Assembly (NCBI RefSeq): GCF_932526225.1
Contig: NC_064039.1
Location: forward strand, 682,001-746,000
Reading direction: 5' to 3'
Length of the DNA stretch: 64,000 nucleotides
Source: Nematostella vectensis
Taxonomy: Eukaryota; Cnidaria; Anthozoa; Actiniaria; Edwardsiidae
Below are positions 31,820 to 44,056 of this stretch, one piece after another (positions within the stretch are counted from its first letter, which is position 1; every line of letters starts with the position of its first letter). A program made the position numbers and the translations under genes. The notes beneath the pieces are model-generated. The model did not search any database, had not been told where the DNA came from, and saw only the letters and a program-made list of their open reading frames with translations.

Positions 31820-32338
31820 ATGGAGGAACCTCAAGGAAGTACTAGTGCTCAGCATCTCGCGGAACCTGACAAACAAGCTGCGGAAGAAACTGCTCATGAA
31901 CCTGCACGTACGCCTTCGGCGTTGGTGGAGAGAATCCTAACACCCTGGACAAGTCGAAGCTGGAAGGCGCTTGGCAGAGTGGAAACGACTTAGCAGAGCG
32001 AAGAACGACTTAAGAAAGCTGTGCAACACGTTGAGTCGCCGGTCGCTAGCGAGTCGCAGGGACGCGAGGGCTATCATGCCAAAGGCATACACACACCAGT
32101 CCCGGAGAGCAACTCCGCTTGGTCGGCCAGCTTGGTTTTCGGGGTCGCTGGTTTTCTAGTGTCATTGATCGGCCTCTACACACGTAGGCGGGAGCTAGCT
32201 GCCGCGTTCACTCGTACACCAGCAGCTACCGAAGGTACCGACGACGTGACTCCGCCCGCAAATGCACAGCAACCACCGCTTGCCGTCCCGGCGAGCCGAC
32301 CCGGACTATGCAAATCTCGGCTGTTAGCCATGGAGTAA
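31820..32338 (+). pseudogene. Small single-pass membrane protein, frameshifted (copy B)
   Basis: The same start as copy A (MEEPQGSTSAQHLAEPDK) opens a frame that is diverted near 31935 and stops at 31993. The basic segment (RLAEWKRLSRAKNDLRK) is in a second frame. The membrane helix LVFGVAGFLVSLIGLYTRRR and the C-terminus lie in a third (32021-32338, intact there). Together they describe a soluble N-terminus, a basic linker, one membrane helix and a short polar tail. Confidence 0.5.
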
Positions 32339-32391
32339 GCAGACATTTAAACAAAAGGGCCCCACCCATATCCGCACGTCCGTGCATCGCA

Positions 32392-32615
32392 ATGTCGACG
32401 ACGCAGCAAAGCAAGATTACAAAGACCATCACTGACGCCGCAGTCATAACCGGCCCGTGGCCGGTATTGGCTGGGTTGGGCGCAAGGTCTTGCGCGAAGA
32501 CTTCACCAAAGACCCCTCCTCGAACGCCATGAACTACTCAAAAATGACTGCCGCTGTTGCGGGTGCTGTCGCTTTGAAGGGTTACCTTGAGGACCAGAAG
32601 ATCCTGCCCATGTAG
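32392..32615 (+). pseudogene. Very small hydrophobic element protein, frameshifted
   Basis: ATG at 32392 starts MSTTQQSKITKTITDAAVIT. One frameshift near 32470 separates it from the C-terminal frame with MTAAVAGAVALKGYLEDQK and a TAG at 32613-32615. If whole, about 74 residues with two hydrophobic patches. Small membrane or virion proteins of this size are common in Polinton-type elements; identity is not established. Confidence 0.45.
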
Positions 32616-32673
32616 TCTCGTGTAGGCCACGTATTAGACTCGTGTTCACGTACACAGCATCACACACTACTCG

Positions 32674-33099
32674 ATGGCCTACATCGCAATTTTGGTTGAT
32701 GGCGCCGTCCTAAACGCGACTGCATTCGTTGGTGGCAACTACCTCGCAAAGTTCCTGTCGAACGATGAGAGCCCTGCCTCAGCTGAGAAGGAGAGGCACG
32801 GCAAGGCCCTCGAGAAATACCAACGAGACTATGGACGCTACCAACAGCGGCGACAAAAAATCCTAGATTGGCAAGCGCAAAGTCGCGATAGAGGGGCCCT
32901 CGCAAAGCAAAACTTCACCGACACTGACTACGCGCTCAAACTCTACAACCTGACCCGACCAAAACAATCCCTGGAGTCGATGCGGGCTCCTGAGCTGTCC
33001 GGCTACTACATCCCCAGCAAAACGCAGAAAAACGCCAAGTCGACGTACATTTGCACCGGCGCTCTCGCCATCGGCTACACAGCTAGCCGCTTGCTGTGA
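32674..33099 (+). CDS. Element membrane protein with central coiled coil
   Basis: 141 residues, intact, ATG at 32674. An N-terminal hydrophobic stretch (MAYIAILVDGAVLNATAFVG) precedes a long Lys/Gln/Arg-rich helical middle (KYQRDYGRYQQRRQKI), the segment GYYIPSKTQKN and a C-terminal hydrophobic stretch (YICTGALAIGYTASRLL). It lies 58 bases after the preceding small gene. No homologue in copy A, where this part is deleted. I do not know its function; a virion membrane or scaffolding role would fit. Confidence 0.55.
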   Translation: MAYIAILVDGAVLNATAFVGGNYLAKFLSNDESPASAEKERHGKALEKYQRDYGRYQQRRQKILDWQAQSRDRGALAKQNFTDTDYALKLYNLTRPKQSLESMRAPELSGYYIPSKTQKNAKSTYICTGALAIGYTASRLL

Positions 33100-33186
33100 T
33101 GCAGCTTTGCTGCATCTAGGCGGCCTTTTTCCATACTGCGCGTATACGTATACGTATAAGATGATTGCAGACCGTTGTGGAGTGAT

Positions 33187-33450
33187 ATGCACGAGGTAGC
33201 AGCCGCTGCTAAGCGAGACAAGTCGATGACACCGAAGGTGTCGTCGATGGGTGGATTATGTAACTTTGGTGACACTGCTAACCGAAGCCTCGAGTTGTAG
33301 CGCGCAGACAGGGAGTGCGTTAAGAGATTTGCCAATGTCGTTCTCCGAGGGCCTACCGACCTCAGAAAGACCGCCTCGGCACTACCCGAGCAGACAGCAA
33401 CCGCCTCTTGGAGACTGATACACCTGTTGCAGTACATTGCCGACACATAA
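33187..33450 (+). pseudogene. Small element gene with one nonsense codon
   Basis: ATG at 33187 (MHEVAAAAKRDKSM) stays in one frame to TAA 33448-33450, except for a TAG at 33298-33300. Without that stop it would encode about 87 residues, basic and soluble. Its stop overlaps the next ATG (TAATG), as in tightly packed viral gene strings. Not recognised. Confidence 0.4.
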
Positions 33451-33617
33451 TGGCGGCAAAGCGTATGTCTGACGAAGAACTCGATGCGTTCCTTCGTCCT
33501 ATATACTACGCCAAAGGTGGCTTCCTAGGGATTGACCGCTCTGCATTCCAAGCTTTCCAAGGGCTCAGCCTCCATAGATCGAGGCCTCACAGAACTCCCA
33601 CTCGGTCAGCTGTATGA
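33450..33617 (+). pseudogene. Truncated N-terminus, integrase-like
   Basis: ATG at 33450 (MAAKRMSDEELD) leads into FLRPIYYAKGGFLGID. This recalls the segment just before the zinc-binding part of retroviral-type integrases in Polinton/adintovirus elements, where a Tyr-Tyr and a Gly-Phe/Ser-Gly-rich turn occur. The frame runs into unrelated sequence after about 33560, where a deletion joins it tail to tail with the polymerase fragment. No catalytic DDE residue is present, so the call is weak. Confidence 0.3.
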
Positions 33618-34935
33618 CCCCGGTTAGTTGAAGAACCTCGCTCAATGGCCGTCCCACAACATCCGCGATACGATACACGTTCGTAGGGAAGCCGTATTCC
33701 CGTACCACTTCAATGGCGTCCGAGGCGCCGCCGGAGAGACTGTCCTCGCATCCTAGGTACGCCGCACGCATGTCGATGTGCGCATGAGGCTGCGCCCCTA
33801 AGTTTTCCTTGCTTCCACACTTTAAACTCAACCTGTGCAGCTTGCCAGACGTCCCTGTATTTAAGAGGCGTTGGCCTGATGTTCTCTCTTTGGATCCACT
33901 TCTTGAAACGATACCCTATTGCGCCGCCCATCGAGTGCGTAGCTTCGTTGTACCCTTGGTAGGCTGGGTGATCATCAGGGAGCCATTGAGGATCATGTCC
34001 TGTCTCGTCTGTAAACGCCCTGTCGATAGCCGCTCTGTCCTGTCCCGATTGGTACAGTTTGCCTTCGTGCGTGACTATAACGCGCCCGCACAGCCAGATC
34101 CTCGTGCTTCTGGGGATCGCCCTGTTTATAAAGCGAATGAGCACCTCTCGCACTTTTGCCTCGCGCGTTTTTGTGGTGGCACTGGTTAGAGCCTTCTCCT
34201 GACATAACGAACGAAGCTCCCCCTCAGCCTCGAAGTCTAGGCCGTGGACGCTCGTGATTGCAGGTGGTTCAGTCGAAAGCTCCGCCCAGGCGTGGTTATT
34301 GTGGCAAGGGATAGTGACCCTCGCCTTAGTCTTGTACTTCCCCGAGTCCCACATAACGTTGCCCAGGGCGTCCACGGCTACTAGCTTTATCTCGAGCTTC
34401 TTTTCCATCTCAAAGAAGTCTCCTTTGGTGCATCCAGATTCTTGTCAAATCGCTCGAGGATCTTGCCTCGTGTCTTGGTTAGACCGAGGGAGCGCGAGGT
34501 GTCGCGATTCCTCAAGAAGTCGGCAACATAGCTCACAACACAGTTAGCGAAGGCGTCACTCCCCTTTCGCTCAAACATTGGCCCAGGCTCCCCATTTTGC
34601 TCAGGTAAAGGGCGAAGCTCGTATCTCACGTAAACAAGGTACTCTCGCCCTTTCTCCCAAATACCCGCATCGATACCTTCCAGGGCTCCGACTGCGATTT
34701 GGTCTCCTCTTTTGACTAATGACCCACCAATCTTGTGCTCCGAGCGCCCTTCCTCCTCCGTGATTGGCGCCAATTGCTCTGCGGGGGCCTTACCAACGAC
34801 CGTGAAGAGTCTGTAACGCTGGTCGGGGTCTACCATCTCGAGCACCAGTGGCAACACTGCGTTTGCCCTCAGAGACTCTCGCTCGTGCGAGACCCACCAC
34901 ACCGAGCCATCGTCATTGATATCAGGCCCCCGCAT
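33565..34935 (-). pseudogene. N-terminal part of family B DNA polymerase (protein-primed type), truncated
   Basis: Minus-strand gene from the ATG at 34935 (MRGPDINDDGSVWW). The first frame runs to 34387, a second 34420-33710 (ALGNVMWDSGKYK, HNNHAWAEL), and a third ends at 33565, so there are two frameshifts. The third frame contains HIDMRAAYLG, which fits polymerase B motif A, the Asp-x-x-x-Leu/Ala-Tyr metal-binding strand. Then the gene is cut off at about 33565 and motifs B and C are missing. Replication of element DNA from protein-primed ends would be its role. The motif is short, so the assignment is moderate. Confidence 0.5.
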
Positions 34936-34955
34936 AACCGGCTTTAGGGTCTTTA

Positions 34956-37587
34956 TTTTGAAAAAAAAATCCCTTTGCTCATAAGAAATGTTTACAGCAG
35001 AACATTCCAGTTTTTCTGATGTAAACTGGGGTATATCCAGAGCATTTTCTCAAAAATGCACTTTCAAAGACGCATACCTAAAATAGACACCTAAGAATAT
35101 ATAAAGATGTCTAGGATTTTTCACTGAATTGAGCAATGCACATTTTTGTTTATGATTTCAAATAACATCACATTCTGCTTTAAAATTAAGGAGTAACATC
35201 TTTAAAATGCAGTAATTCTTTGCTGATAATTCCCTTGAAACTTTTATTGGGGATAACGTAATGTGCATTAATTTTTCTAATACCCTTATTTTGCTCTCGA
35301 TTTATATTTTAAGAAGAAACAAACTATTCAAGCTATTTTAATGTTATTATAATGATAGAAAAACAAACAAATGAATTAAATGTATAGCAGCATTTGTATA
35401 TAAATATATCTACAATGCTACATGTATGTATATAATATCAAAATTACCACAAATATGGTGGTAATAGTTACTAAAGCTAGACAAATACAACTAAAACAAA
35501 TATAGACTTGACTATGTTTTTTTTTCTTAATATATGGTATTTGGTACATCATACATTGAGCTGTTCATGGCTTTGATTTGCTTCCTTCTGTAAGTTCTTT
35601 CTATACTGTTGGACTATAAAAAGCAGATATCAGTCCCTGGTATATTGCCACAGACTGGTTATGACAATGGTAGGACCTGTCCTACTACCATCAAGTAAAG
35701 CTGCCAAAGCCCTTGCACCGACTTCACCTACTGTGCAAATTCATTGCTTATGTACTTTTCACATAGTCGTGAATATTGGCGACTTGACTTGGACTTGGAT
35801 GAGAATGAGACACATGACTGAAACTTCTCTTGATGTTACATTGTCAACAATCAAAGATTGGTATAAACCACTTCAATAGTCATTGACAGCTTTATGGCCC
35901 TATAAGGTGTTTCGCCTAGGAAACCAAGGGTGTTTTTTCTTATATCAAATTAGCAATTAACTAATTCCCCCCTCCTAACAACTGAATCAAGGCATCTCTG
36001 ATTTGCTTCGCCAAATCCTTTCAGAGAAATGTGACATTTGTCTTGTTTGGGGCCAGCATTGCAAAGGCTATAGGTTGACATGTCATTGTCCGACTCCAAA
36101 CCAGAGCCGGAATCTTAGTTGATTATAAGAGTAGTGGAGGACGAGAATAAATCCACAGACTTAAATCCAATCATTGGCTGAGTGCTCTGATCACCAAGAT
36201 TTCTGCTCTTGGGGCCATATGGTGGAAGTGACAAGTGAAAGGTGACATCCATGTTTTCATGTTGTACCATGAGAAAAGACTTTGGGTGCCGTTATGTTAG
36301 CTCATCCCGGACTGTCTCAATAACTCCTGGCTGGCGGAAATCCTCTTTCTTTTCCTGCTTTCATCTCTGACACACAAGCCTAAAACAAAAATAGATAAAC
36401 AGTTATTTTTATAAAATAAAATAAAAAATGACTAGTCTTTAGTTGCATACCATATTTTTTGGTACGGCAAACACCAACAAGGGAACCAGGTGCATTATTG
36501 TTCATCTGTTGGGCATAATTGCGTATCAGACAACCAAATAACAAACTCAAACATCAAAGTTCGATTTATACGCCTTCACCCCTTATTGAACCTCTTTGTA
36601 GTATTGTGAGCAAATATAGGAATTTGTTGGATAAAGATATGCCCATTTTTTTTTAGCCTCGTTTCCTTGCTGGAACTAAGGGGCCATTTCAACCCCCTTT
36701 GAATGCCCCCAAACGCTTTTCAGAATTGTCAACAAATAGTTTTGAGTTCGGTATGGCTCGGGATCTAATGAACACTACTAGACTATTCACTAACCTTTTT
36801 CGCGAAATGCCCACATCAATTATTTAACAGACATATGCACATTGGCGGACCCCCTTTGAGCCTCACATCATGCTTATTATCTCAGTTATGTTTTGACGTC
36901 ACGGACATGGTGCCCAGCCGTGCGCCCAGCCGTCAAGGGTCAGGGGAGGATGGCTTTTCTTGCTCCGACGAAGGGCTAAAGCTTTAAGCGCAATTGCTGC
37001 TATAGCTCGCCAATGGAGGGGTGACGTAAACACGGATAGAATCCGAGCCCAGAGGCAAAGGCGCGATACGAAATATTGAACAATACCGCGATATCGCAAA
37101 CACAAACCGTAAATAATAACACGGATAAACTCTATCGCACTTATTCGAATATCGGTCGCACATAACGAATACCACCACAGACGACTAGCTCTCACGGAAG
37201 AATAAGAAGAACTAGTTATCATAGTCAAATACCCCTCGCGCTAATACAAATAAACTATATCTCTATAGTAATGAGTAAGAGTAAATGAGTTTGTTTTGTT
37301 GAATATAGAATGCGATAAATTCATCGCATGGTTGATCACTAATTATGCAAAACTAGGTATATCAACCCTTTTGCCACTATGCCGTTAGTAAAAACGTGCA
37401 ATAAGACCCTCGAATAGAATGGTGCGAAAATAAATCTTCCCCTCAAAGAAAAGAAGAAATTAATGAATAAAAACCCGGCAAATAAAAAAATATAGATAAT
37501 AAATAAATAAAACCCGGCAAGTAAAAAATAAAATCCTAGAAAAGTCTTATTTTCATGATGACGTCTTTTTGCCTTAGATAAGAAGTC
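34956..37587. other. Non-coding spacer right of copy B
   Basis: Strongly AT-rich to about 36700, without genes or tandem arrays. From 36890 to 37230 the sequence is GC-richer, with a 109-codon minus frame that I do not recognise. No right terminal repeat of the element was found here. Confidence 0.5.
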
Positions 37588-40438
37588 ACGTACTGCACAT
37601 GATCCACGCGAGGTAGACGTGCTATTGGCTATGACGTACTGCACATGATCCACGCGAGGTAGACGTGCTATTGGTTATGACGTACTGCACATGATCCACG
37701 CGAGGTAGACGTGCTATTGGTTATGACGTACTGCACATGATCCACGCGAGGTAGACGTGCTATTGGTTATGACGTACTACACATGACCCACGCGAGGTAG
37801 ACGTGCTATTGGTTATGACGTACTACACATGACCCACGCGAGGTAGACCTGCTATTGGTTATGACGTACTGCACATGATCCACGCGAGGTAGACCTGCTA
37901 TTGGTTATGACGTACTGCACATGATCCACGCGAGGTAGACGTGCTATTGGTTATGACGTACTGCACATGATCCACGCGAGGTAGACCTGCTATTGGTTAT
38001 GACGTACTACACATGACCCACGCGAGGTAGACGTGCTATTGGTTATGACGTACTGCACATGATCCACGCGAGGTAGACGTGCTATTGGTTATGACGTACT
38101 GCACATGATCCACGCGAGGTAGACGTGCTATTGGTTATGACGTACTGCACATGATCCACGCGAGGTAGACGTGCTATTGGTTATGACGTACTACACATGA
38201 CCCACGCGAGGTAGACGTGCTATTGGTTATGACGTACTACACATGACCCACGCGAGGTAGACCTGCTATTGGTTATGACGTACTGCACATGATCCACGCG
38301 AGGTAGACCTGCTATTGGTTATGACGTACTGCACATGATCCACGCGAGGTAGACCTGCTATTGGTTATGACGTACTACACATGACCCACGCGAGGTAGAC
38401 GTGCTATTGGTTATGACGTACTGCACATGATCCACGCGAGGTAGACGTGCTATTGGTTATGACGTACTGCACATGATCCACGCGAGGTAGACGTGCTATT
38501 GGTTATGACGTACTGCACATGATCCAAGCGAGGTAGACGTGCTATTGGTTATGACGTACTGCACATGATCCACGCGAGGTAGACGTGCTATTGGTTATGA
38601 CGTACTGCACATGATCCACGCGAGGTAGACCTGCTATTGGTTATGACGTACTGCACATGATCCACGCGAGGTAGACCTGCTATTGGTTATGACGTACTGC
38701 ACATGATCCACGCGAGGTAGACGTGCTATTGGTTATGACGTACTGCACATGATCCACGCGAGGTAGACCTGCTATTGGTTATGACGTACTACACATGATC
38801 CACGCGAGGTAGACGTGCTATTGGTTATGACGTACTGCACATGATCCACGCGAGGTAGACCTGCTATTGGTTATGACGTACTGCACATGATCCACGCGAG
38901 GTAGACGTGCTATTGGTTATGACGTACTACACATGATCCACGCGAGGTAGACGTGCTATTGGTTATGACGTACTGCACATGATCCACGCGAGGTAGACGT
39001 GCTATTGGTTATGACGTACTGCACATGATCCACGCGAGGTAGACGTGCTATTGGTTATGACGTACTGCACATGATCCACGCGAGGTAGACGTGCTATTGG
39101 TTATGACGTACTGCACATGACCCACGCGAGGTAGACGTGCTATTGGTTATGACGTACTGCACATGATCCACGCGAGGTAGACGTGCTATTGGTTATGACG
39201 TACTACACATGACCCACGCGAGGTAGACGTGCTATTGGTTATGACGTACTGCACATGATCCACGCGAGGTAGACGTGCTATTGGTTATGACGTACTACAC
39301 ATGATCCACGCGAGGTAGACGTGCTATTGGTTATGACGTACTGCACATGACCCACGCGAGGTAGACGTGCTATTGGTTATGACGTACTGCACATGATCCA
39401 CGCGAGGTAGACCTGCTATTGGTTATGACGTACTGCACATGATCCACGCGAGGTAGACGTGCTATTGGTTATGACGTACTGCACATGATCCACGCGAGGT
39501 AGACCTGCTATTGGTTATGACGTACTACACATGATCCACGCGAGGTAGACCTGCTTTTGGTTATGACGTACTGCACATGATCCACGCGAGGTAGACGTGC
39601 TATTGGTTATGACGTACTGCACATGATCCAAGCGAGGTAGACGTGCTATTGGTTATGACGTACTGCACATGATCCACGCGAGGTAGACGTGCTATTGGTT
39701 ATGACGTACTGCACATGATCCACGCGAGGTAGACCTGCTATTGGTTATGACGTAATGCACATGATCCACGCGAGGTAGACGTGCTATTGGTTATGACGTA
39801 CTGCACATGATCCACGCGAGGTAGACCTGCTATTGGTTATGACGTACTGCACATGATCCACGCGAGGTAGACGTGCTATTGGTTATGACGTACTGCACAT
39901 GATCCACGCGAGGTAGACCTGCTATTGGTTATGACGTACTACACATGACCCACGCGAGGTAGACGTGCTATTGGTTATGACGTACTGCACATGATCCACG
40001 CGAGGTAGACGTGCTATTGGTTATGACGTACTGCACATGATCCACGCGTGGTAGACGTGCTATTGGTTATGACGTACTGCACATGATCCACGCGAGGTAG
40101 ACGTGCTATTGGTTATGACGTACTGCACATGATCCACGCGAGGTAGACCTGCTATTGATTATGACGTACTACACATGATCCACGCGAGGTAGACGTGCTA
40201 TTGGTTATGACGTACTGCACATGATCCACGCGAGGTAGACGTGCTATTGGTTATGACGTACTGCACATGATCCACGCGAGGTAGACGTGCTATTGGTTAT
40301 GACGTACTACACATGATCCACGCGAGGTAGACGTGCTATTGGTTTTGACGTACTGCACATGATCCACGCGAGGTAGACGTGCTATTGGTTATGACGTACT
40401 ACACATGACCCACGCGAGGTAGACCTGCTATTGGTTAT
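37588..40438. repeat. 46-bp satellite, about 62 copies
   Basis: Head-to-tail units of ACGTACTGCACATGATCCAC, GCGAGGTAGACGTGCTATTG and GTTATG, over 95 percent alike. Recurrent variants are ACACATGACCC in place of GCACATGATCC and GACCTG in place of GACGTG, in blocks that recur along the array. Each unit contains ATTGG (an inverted CCAAT box) six bases before TGACGTA (CRE-like). Confidence 0.97.
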
Positions 40439-42839
40439 GCCACTCCCACGTCATCAGTCTGTTCTCGTTACTGAGATAAGGACTGGACTTATTGTGTGAC
40501 ACCAATTTTAATTCATATATCAATCTTATAAATCGCGGTACCTTTTGACAAATCAGGCTGTGAATGCGCCTAACATTTGTGAAGAGATCTTTTCTTTCTT
40601 GCTATCATTCCTAAAAATAGATGTACCTTTTGACAAATCAGGCTGTTTTGGTTCTTAATTGGTTCTCTCTTTTTTTTTTTCACCAAAACCAGACAATAAC
40701 AGTCACTGATCGGATGCTTGCTGACTATAATAATTAATGCTAAACGCAACATACACCTATTTCAATTAACGTCAGTGCAAATGGCGAAAAAGACTGGATC
40801 CTAAAATATTTGCTCCAAATTAAAAAATATATATAATTAAAAGATACGACTTTCAATCAAATGTTATTAATAAATGCTACTGGCATTACTTGAGTTCATT
40901 TACCACCTCCTGCCAACTGCCATTTGGCAACTGCCATCCCCGCTGACAACGTTTATTAAAATAGGTGTATAAACCAATGCTGTATTTAGAGTATGAAATG
41001 CTAAACGCAACATATAAACCCATGGTGCTGACTATAATAATCAATGCTAAACGCAACATTTAAACCCATGGTGAATTTAAAGACAGTGTGTATGAAACGC
41101 GCCAAATTTATAGAGTATCTTTTCTTTCTTGCTATTAACCATAAACCATGTTCTAAATTGTCACATGTTATATTTTATAGTTATTAGTTTTTAGATAAAA
41201 TCCAGATCTTTGGGTTCTTTTCTTATACCTATTCTGTGATACCCACATGTAGTGATTTCGTGGCGAGAGAGAAACAGTAAAAAAGTGTAAAAATGTGCGT
41301 TTTGTGATACCCATAACATAGTTCTTTGGTACTTGAGAGTAGGGTGTGTACGTCACATACAAAATAAATAAATGGACGTCATTTTATACCCATATATCGT
41401 ATAGTTCTCAAGGTTGAGACTGAAAAAATGTTCTGTGTCACCATATCAGTGTTCTCGTGGTCGGGAGAGTAAGGAATGTGCTTTCTGTTTCACCCATATA
41501 GTGGTCCAGTGGTCGAGAGAGTCGAGAGTGGTCAAGGGAGTGAGAAATGTGCTTTCTGTTGTCGGGTGGCTTGGTTGGTGGTACCGGTTTCTCTCGACAA
41601 CTGCGTTGTTCAAGGCGTAACTAGCGAACAACATAAGATTTATGCATATACATGCAGGGGCGCATCCAGGATTTCAAAATGGGGGTTAAATAATGGCCGG
41701 ATAGACGGCTTATAACTGATCTAGTGGTTTTTGGTAGGTCACTACATAGATTTTACAATACTTACAATACTGAATACAATACAATACAATACAAAACAAT
41801 ACAATACTGAATTGGATTTGTCGCGTCAGCAACGTCGAGCAGGAGAAGGAAAATGGACAGTACCTCCCGTCCCTCTTTATTCTCTTCAAACAAAGTGATT
41901 TTTCAATTTTTTTTTTCAAAAAGGGGGGTGGATATCAACCCAATTTACCCCCCCCCCTCCCCCTCCTGTATCCCCTGATATGCACATGAGAATAACTAGA
42001 AGTAAAACGTTTCCCTTTTTTATATGCTCACGGAGCGGCTTGTCCTTTTGCCGTCCAACAGCGCAAATAGTTTTTCTTTTCATAGCGTGTATTTTAAACT
42101 TTTTTTGTTTGAACTGGACCCACAAGGGAAAACCAAGTCCGTGCCGCAATTTTATAGTTTTGTTAACTTTATATACTTTTATCAATTTATGAGATAAATA
42201 TGGTTATAAGTTTTTATTTTGATTATAACGCCAATAATTATCTTTGGCATCGGTAGTTAACACGCAATGAATCTATTTTCTACCTTTTCTCCGACCCAAA
42301 ACATTACCGCCGACGCGCGGCTATTTCTTAGACTAAACGATAGTCAAAACGATGGTATTTTCCCAATACCACATCATTTACCAATGATGTTTTTCTAAAG
42401 ACTTATTATAACCTTATTAATTTTTAATTACTTATAAATCACTTCAAGGTTTCTTATCTTTTCTCTTATCTTTTTTACTTTATTACTCAACTTCCTTTAA
42501 TAACCGCCAAATCACGAAACCACCAATTTGACCACCAATTTGTTCTCATCGATTCTAATTCTAACCGCTTATACGATAGTTTACTCCACGGAAATGTCAA
42601 GCGCTACACTGTGTCACCCATATTATATTGTTCTTGTGGTCTAGATAGTAAGGAATGTGCTTTCTTTGTCACCCATGTTATAGTGTTTTCGTGGTTGAGA
42701 GAGCTAAAAATATACGTTCTGTGATACCAATATTGTTATCAATAACAGTACATTCGTGGTTGAGAGAGATTGAGCGGGGGAAGGGGGTTAGTTTACCTAT
42801 TTAGCGGAACATTTTTTCCTAGATCGCAGTGGACCTTTA
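40439..42839. other. Spacer of dispersed, degenerate repeats
   Basis: 40439-41170 resembles segments at 44342-44770 and 48165-48620: shared TCAT(C/A)GGTCTGTTC, then CGGTACCTTTTGACAAATCA, then AACGCA-type tails. 41230-41570 and 42600-42780 hold loose copies of a motif with TTCTCGTGGTTGAGAGAGTA and TGTGCTTTCTGTGTCACCCA. A possible MITE with GGCGCATCCAGGA lies at 41655-41975. No genes recognised. Confidence 0.6.
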
Positions 42840-43035
42840 AGTAGAGTGGGAGAGGTTTTTTTTTTTTTTTTTTTTTTTTTGGGGGGGGGGGGGGGGGAGG
42901 AGGGTGGGGGCTTCGAACCCCCCAAACCCCTCCTAGTTACGGCCTGTGATTGGTTCGGTCACATGGCGTGGACAAAAGCTGCATGTCTTAAGTGTGCAGC
43001 ACGGGTGGTTAGTAGGAGCAGTCAGATGTTTCACT

Positions 43036-43144
43036 ATGGCCGAGGTCCCGCTAATAGAATCCCAAGCTTTAAAACAAGATTTGGCAACATACAAATCAAA
43101 TGGCGACCAATTCTTTTTGATTATCATGGGATGCCTTGTGTTTT
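43036..43144 (+). other. Duplicate AMT first coding exon (upstream copy)
   Basis: ATG at 43036 opens 36 codons ending GCLVF plus one base, followed by GTAAGT. This is the same sequence, phase and donor as the exon at 47021, with one residue changed (Ser9 here, Phe9 there). It could splice to the acceptor at 51500 and give a full-length transporter, so it is either an alternative first exon or a silent duplicate. Confidence 0.75.
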
Positions 43145-43975
43145 GTAAGTATTGCACTGTTTTTGAAAAAAAAAATTACAACTTTATCGTTATCGTTATT
43201 TTTCTTTCCTTTTATTTCTTTATTTTGTTTATTTAACTTTAATTCTTTTATCAGCTACTTACCTTGCTATTTCAGTATTTCGTCTATTGTGCAATCTTCC
43301 TCTATCTTATCCCCACAGTTAGTTAATCTTTTGCTTGGTCCATTTACTTTATTTCCCCTCTCTTATCGCAAGCTTTAGAAAAAGCTTTTAGAAAGTAGCT
43401 AGCAGAAGTTATTCTAAGAGTCTATGAGTGATTTTTGCTACATCAAAATATCAACCTAGCGCGCTGTTAGCAGCTGAGAAAACGCCTAAATGAATTTTGC
43501 TAATTGCATACATGCAACAGTTGAGTGGTTCAGCTGCACTCTATGAAACATCTCGAGGCCGGACTGGTTAAACGTCGGAAAACAAGAGAAGCATTTTATA
43601 AAAATAAAACGTTTTAGGAAGTACTTTGGTTATCAGGATGTTGGCACACTAAACCAAACCATTAAGATACTCGAGCCACTCAGATTCGGAAAATACCGAG
43701 GACTCTAGAGGACTCTCTTGTGAAGTGCTATATCAGTACAAAAATTAGCAGCTACTTTTCATCTGCGAGCAGCAAGCCAAAAGGATAGTTCTGGCGCATC
43801 GCAAAAAAACTGTGCGAACAACACGCGGGAGGGTAGACGAAGCAGTCTGTTTGCTATCAAACTGCCTGGCTTGTGAAATGTGAATACATTAACGTATCAC
43901 ACTGTGGGTACCTTGCTTCTCTTTTTTGCTTTATCAATAACTGACGAGGGTTTTTTGGCTAAGCGTTCATCAAGA

Positions 43976-44056
43976 TACCCTCCTGCGCAGAACCTTCTGT
44001 GTCGCTCGTTTACTTTGCTCGACACAGAAAGCTTTGCACAGGAGGGTATCATCAAG
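43976..44056. repeat. Hairpin, present twice
   Basis: Arms GATACCCTCCTGCGCAGAA and TTGCACAGGAGGGTATC, with an inner CTGTGTCG/CGACACAG pair, form an imperfect hairpin. The second copy is at about 47956-48032, with more mismatches. Confidence 0.7.

Larger units (their letters stand above)
25441..34955 (+). mobile_element. Virus-like DNA element, copy B (left end present, right-truncated)
   Basis: GC-rich insert between AT-rich flanks. Order: left terminal repeat; two minus-strand genes (hydrophobic-hairpin protein, penton-like protein); plus-strand conserved protein; minus-strand coiled-coil membrane protein; then plus-strand capsid, ATPase, unknown protein, small membrane protein, second small membrane protein, 141-residue membrane protein, nonsense-broken small gene and an integrase-like start; then a minus-strand polymerase N-terminus. 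Homology to element sequence ends around 34955. Genes are tightly packed and mostly intronless, as in virus-like elements. Many are broken, so this copy cannot be autonomous. Placement in the Polinton/adintovirus/Polinton-like-virus supergroup is inference from gene content. Confidence 0.82.

Noticed and set aside
36899..37228. 109-codon minus frame (SPLHWRAIAAIALKALALRR)
   Set aside because: Looks protein-like, but no family recognised, no splice partners and no second copy; left as non-coding.
37588..40438. CRISPR-like array
   Set aside because: Units are contiguous without unique spacers, the context is an intron-containing eukaryotic genome, and no cas-like gene is present.
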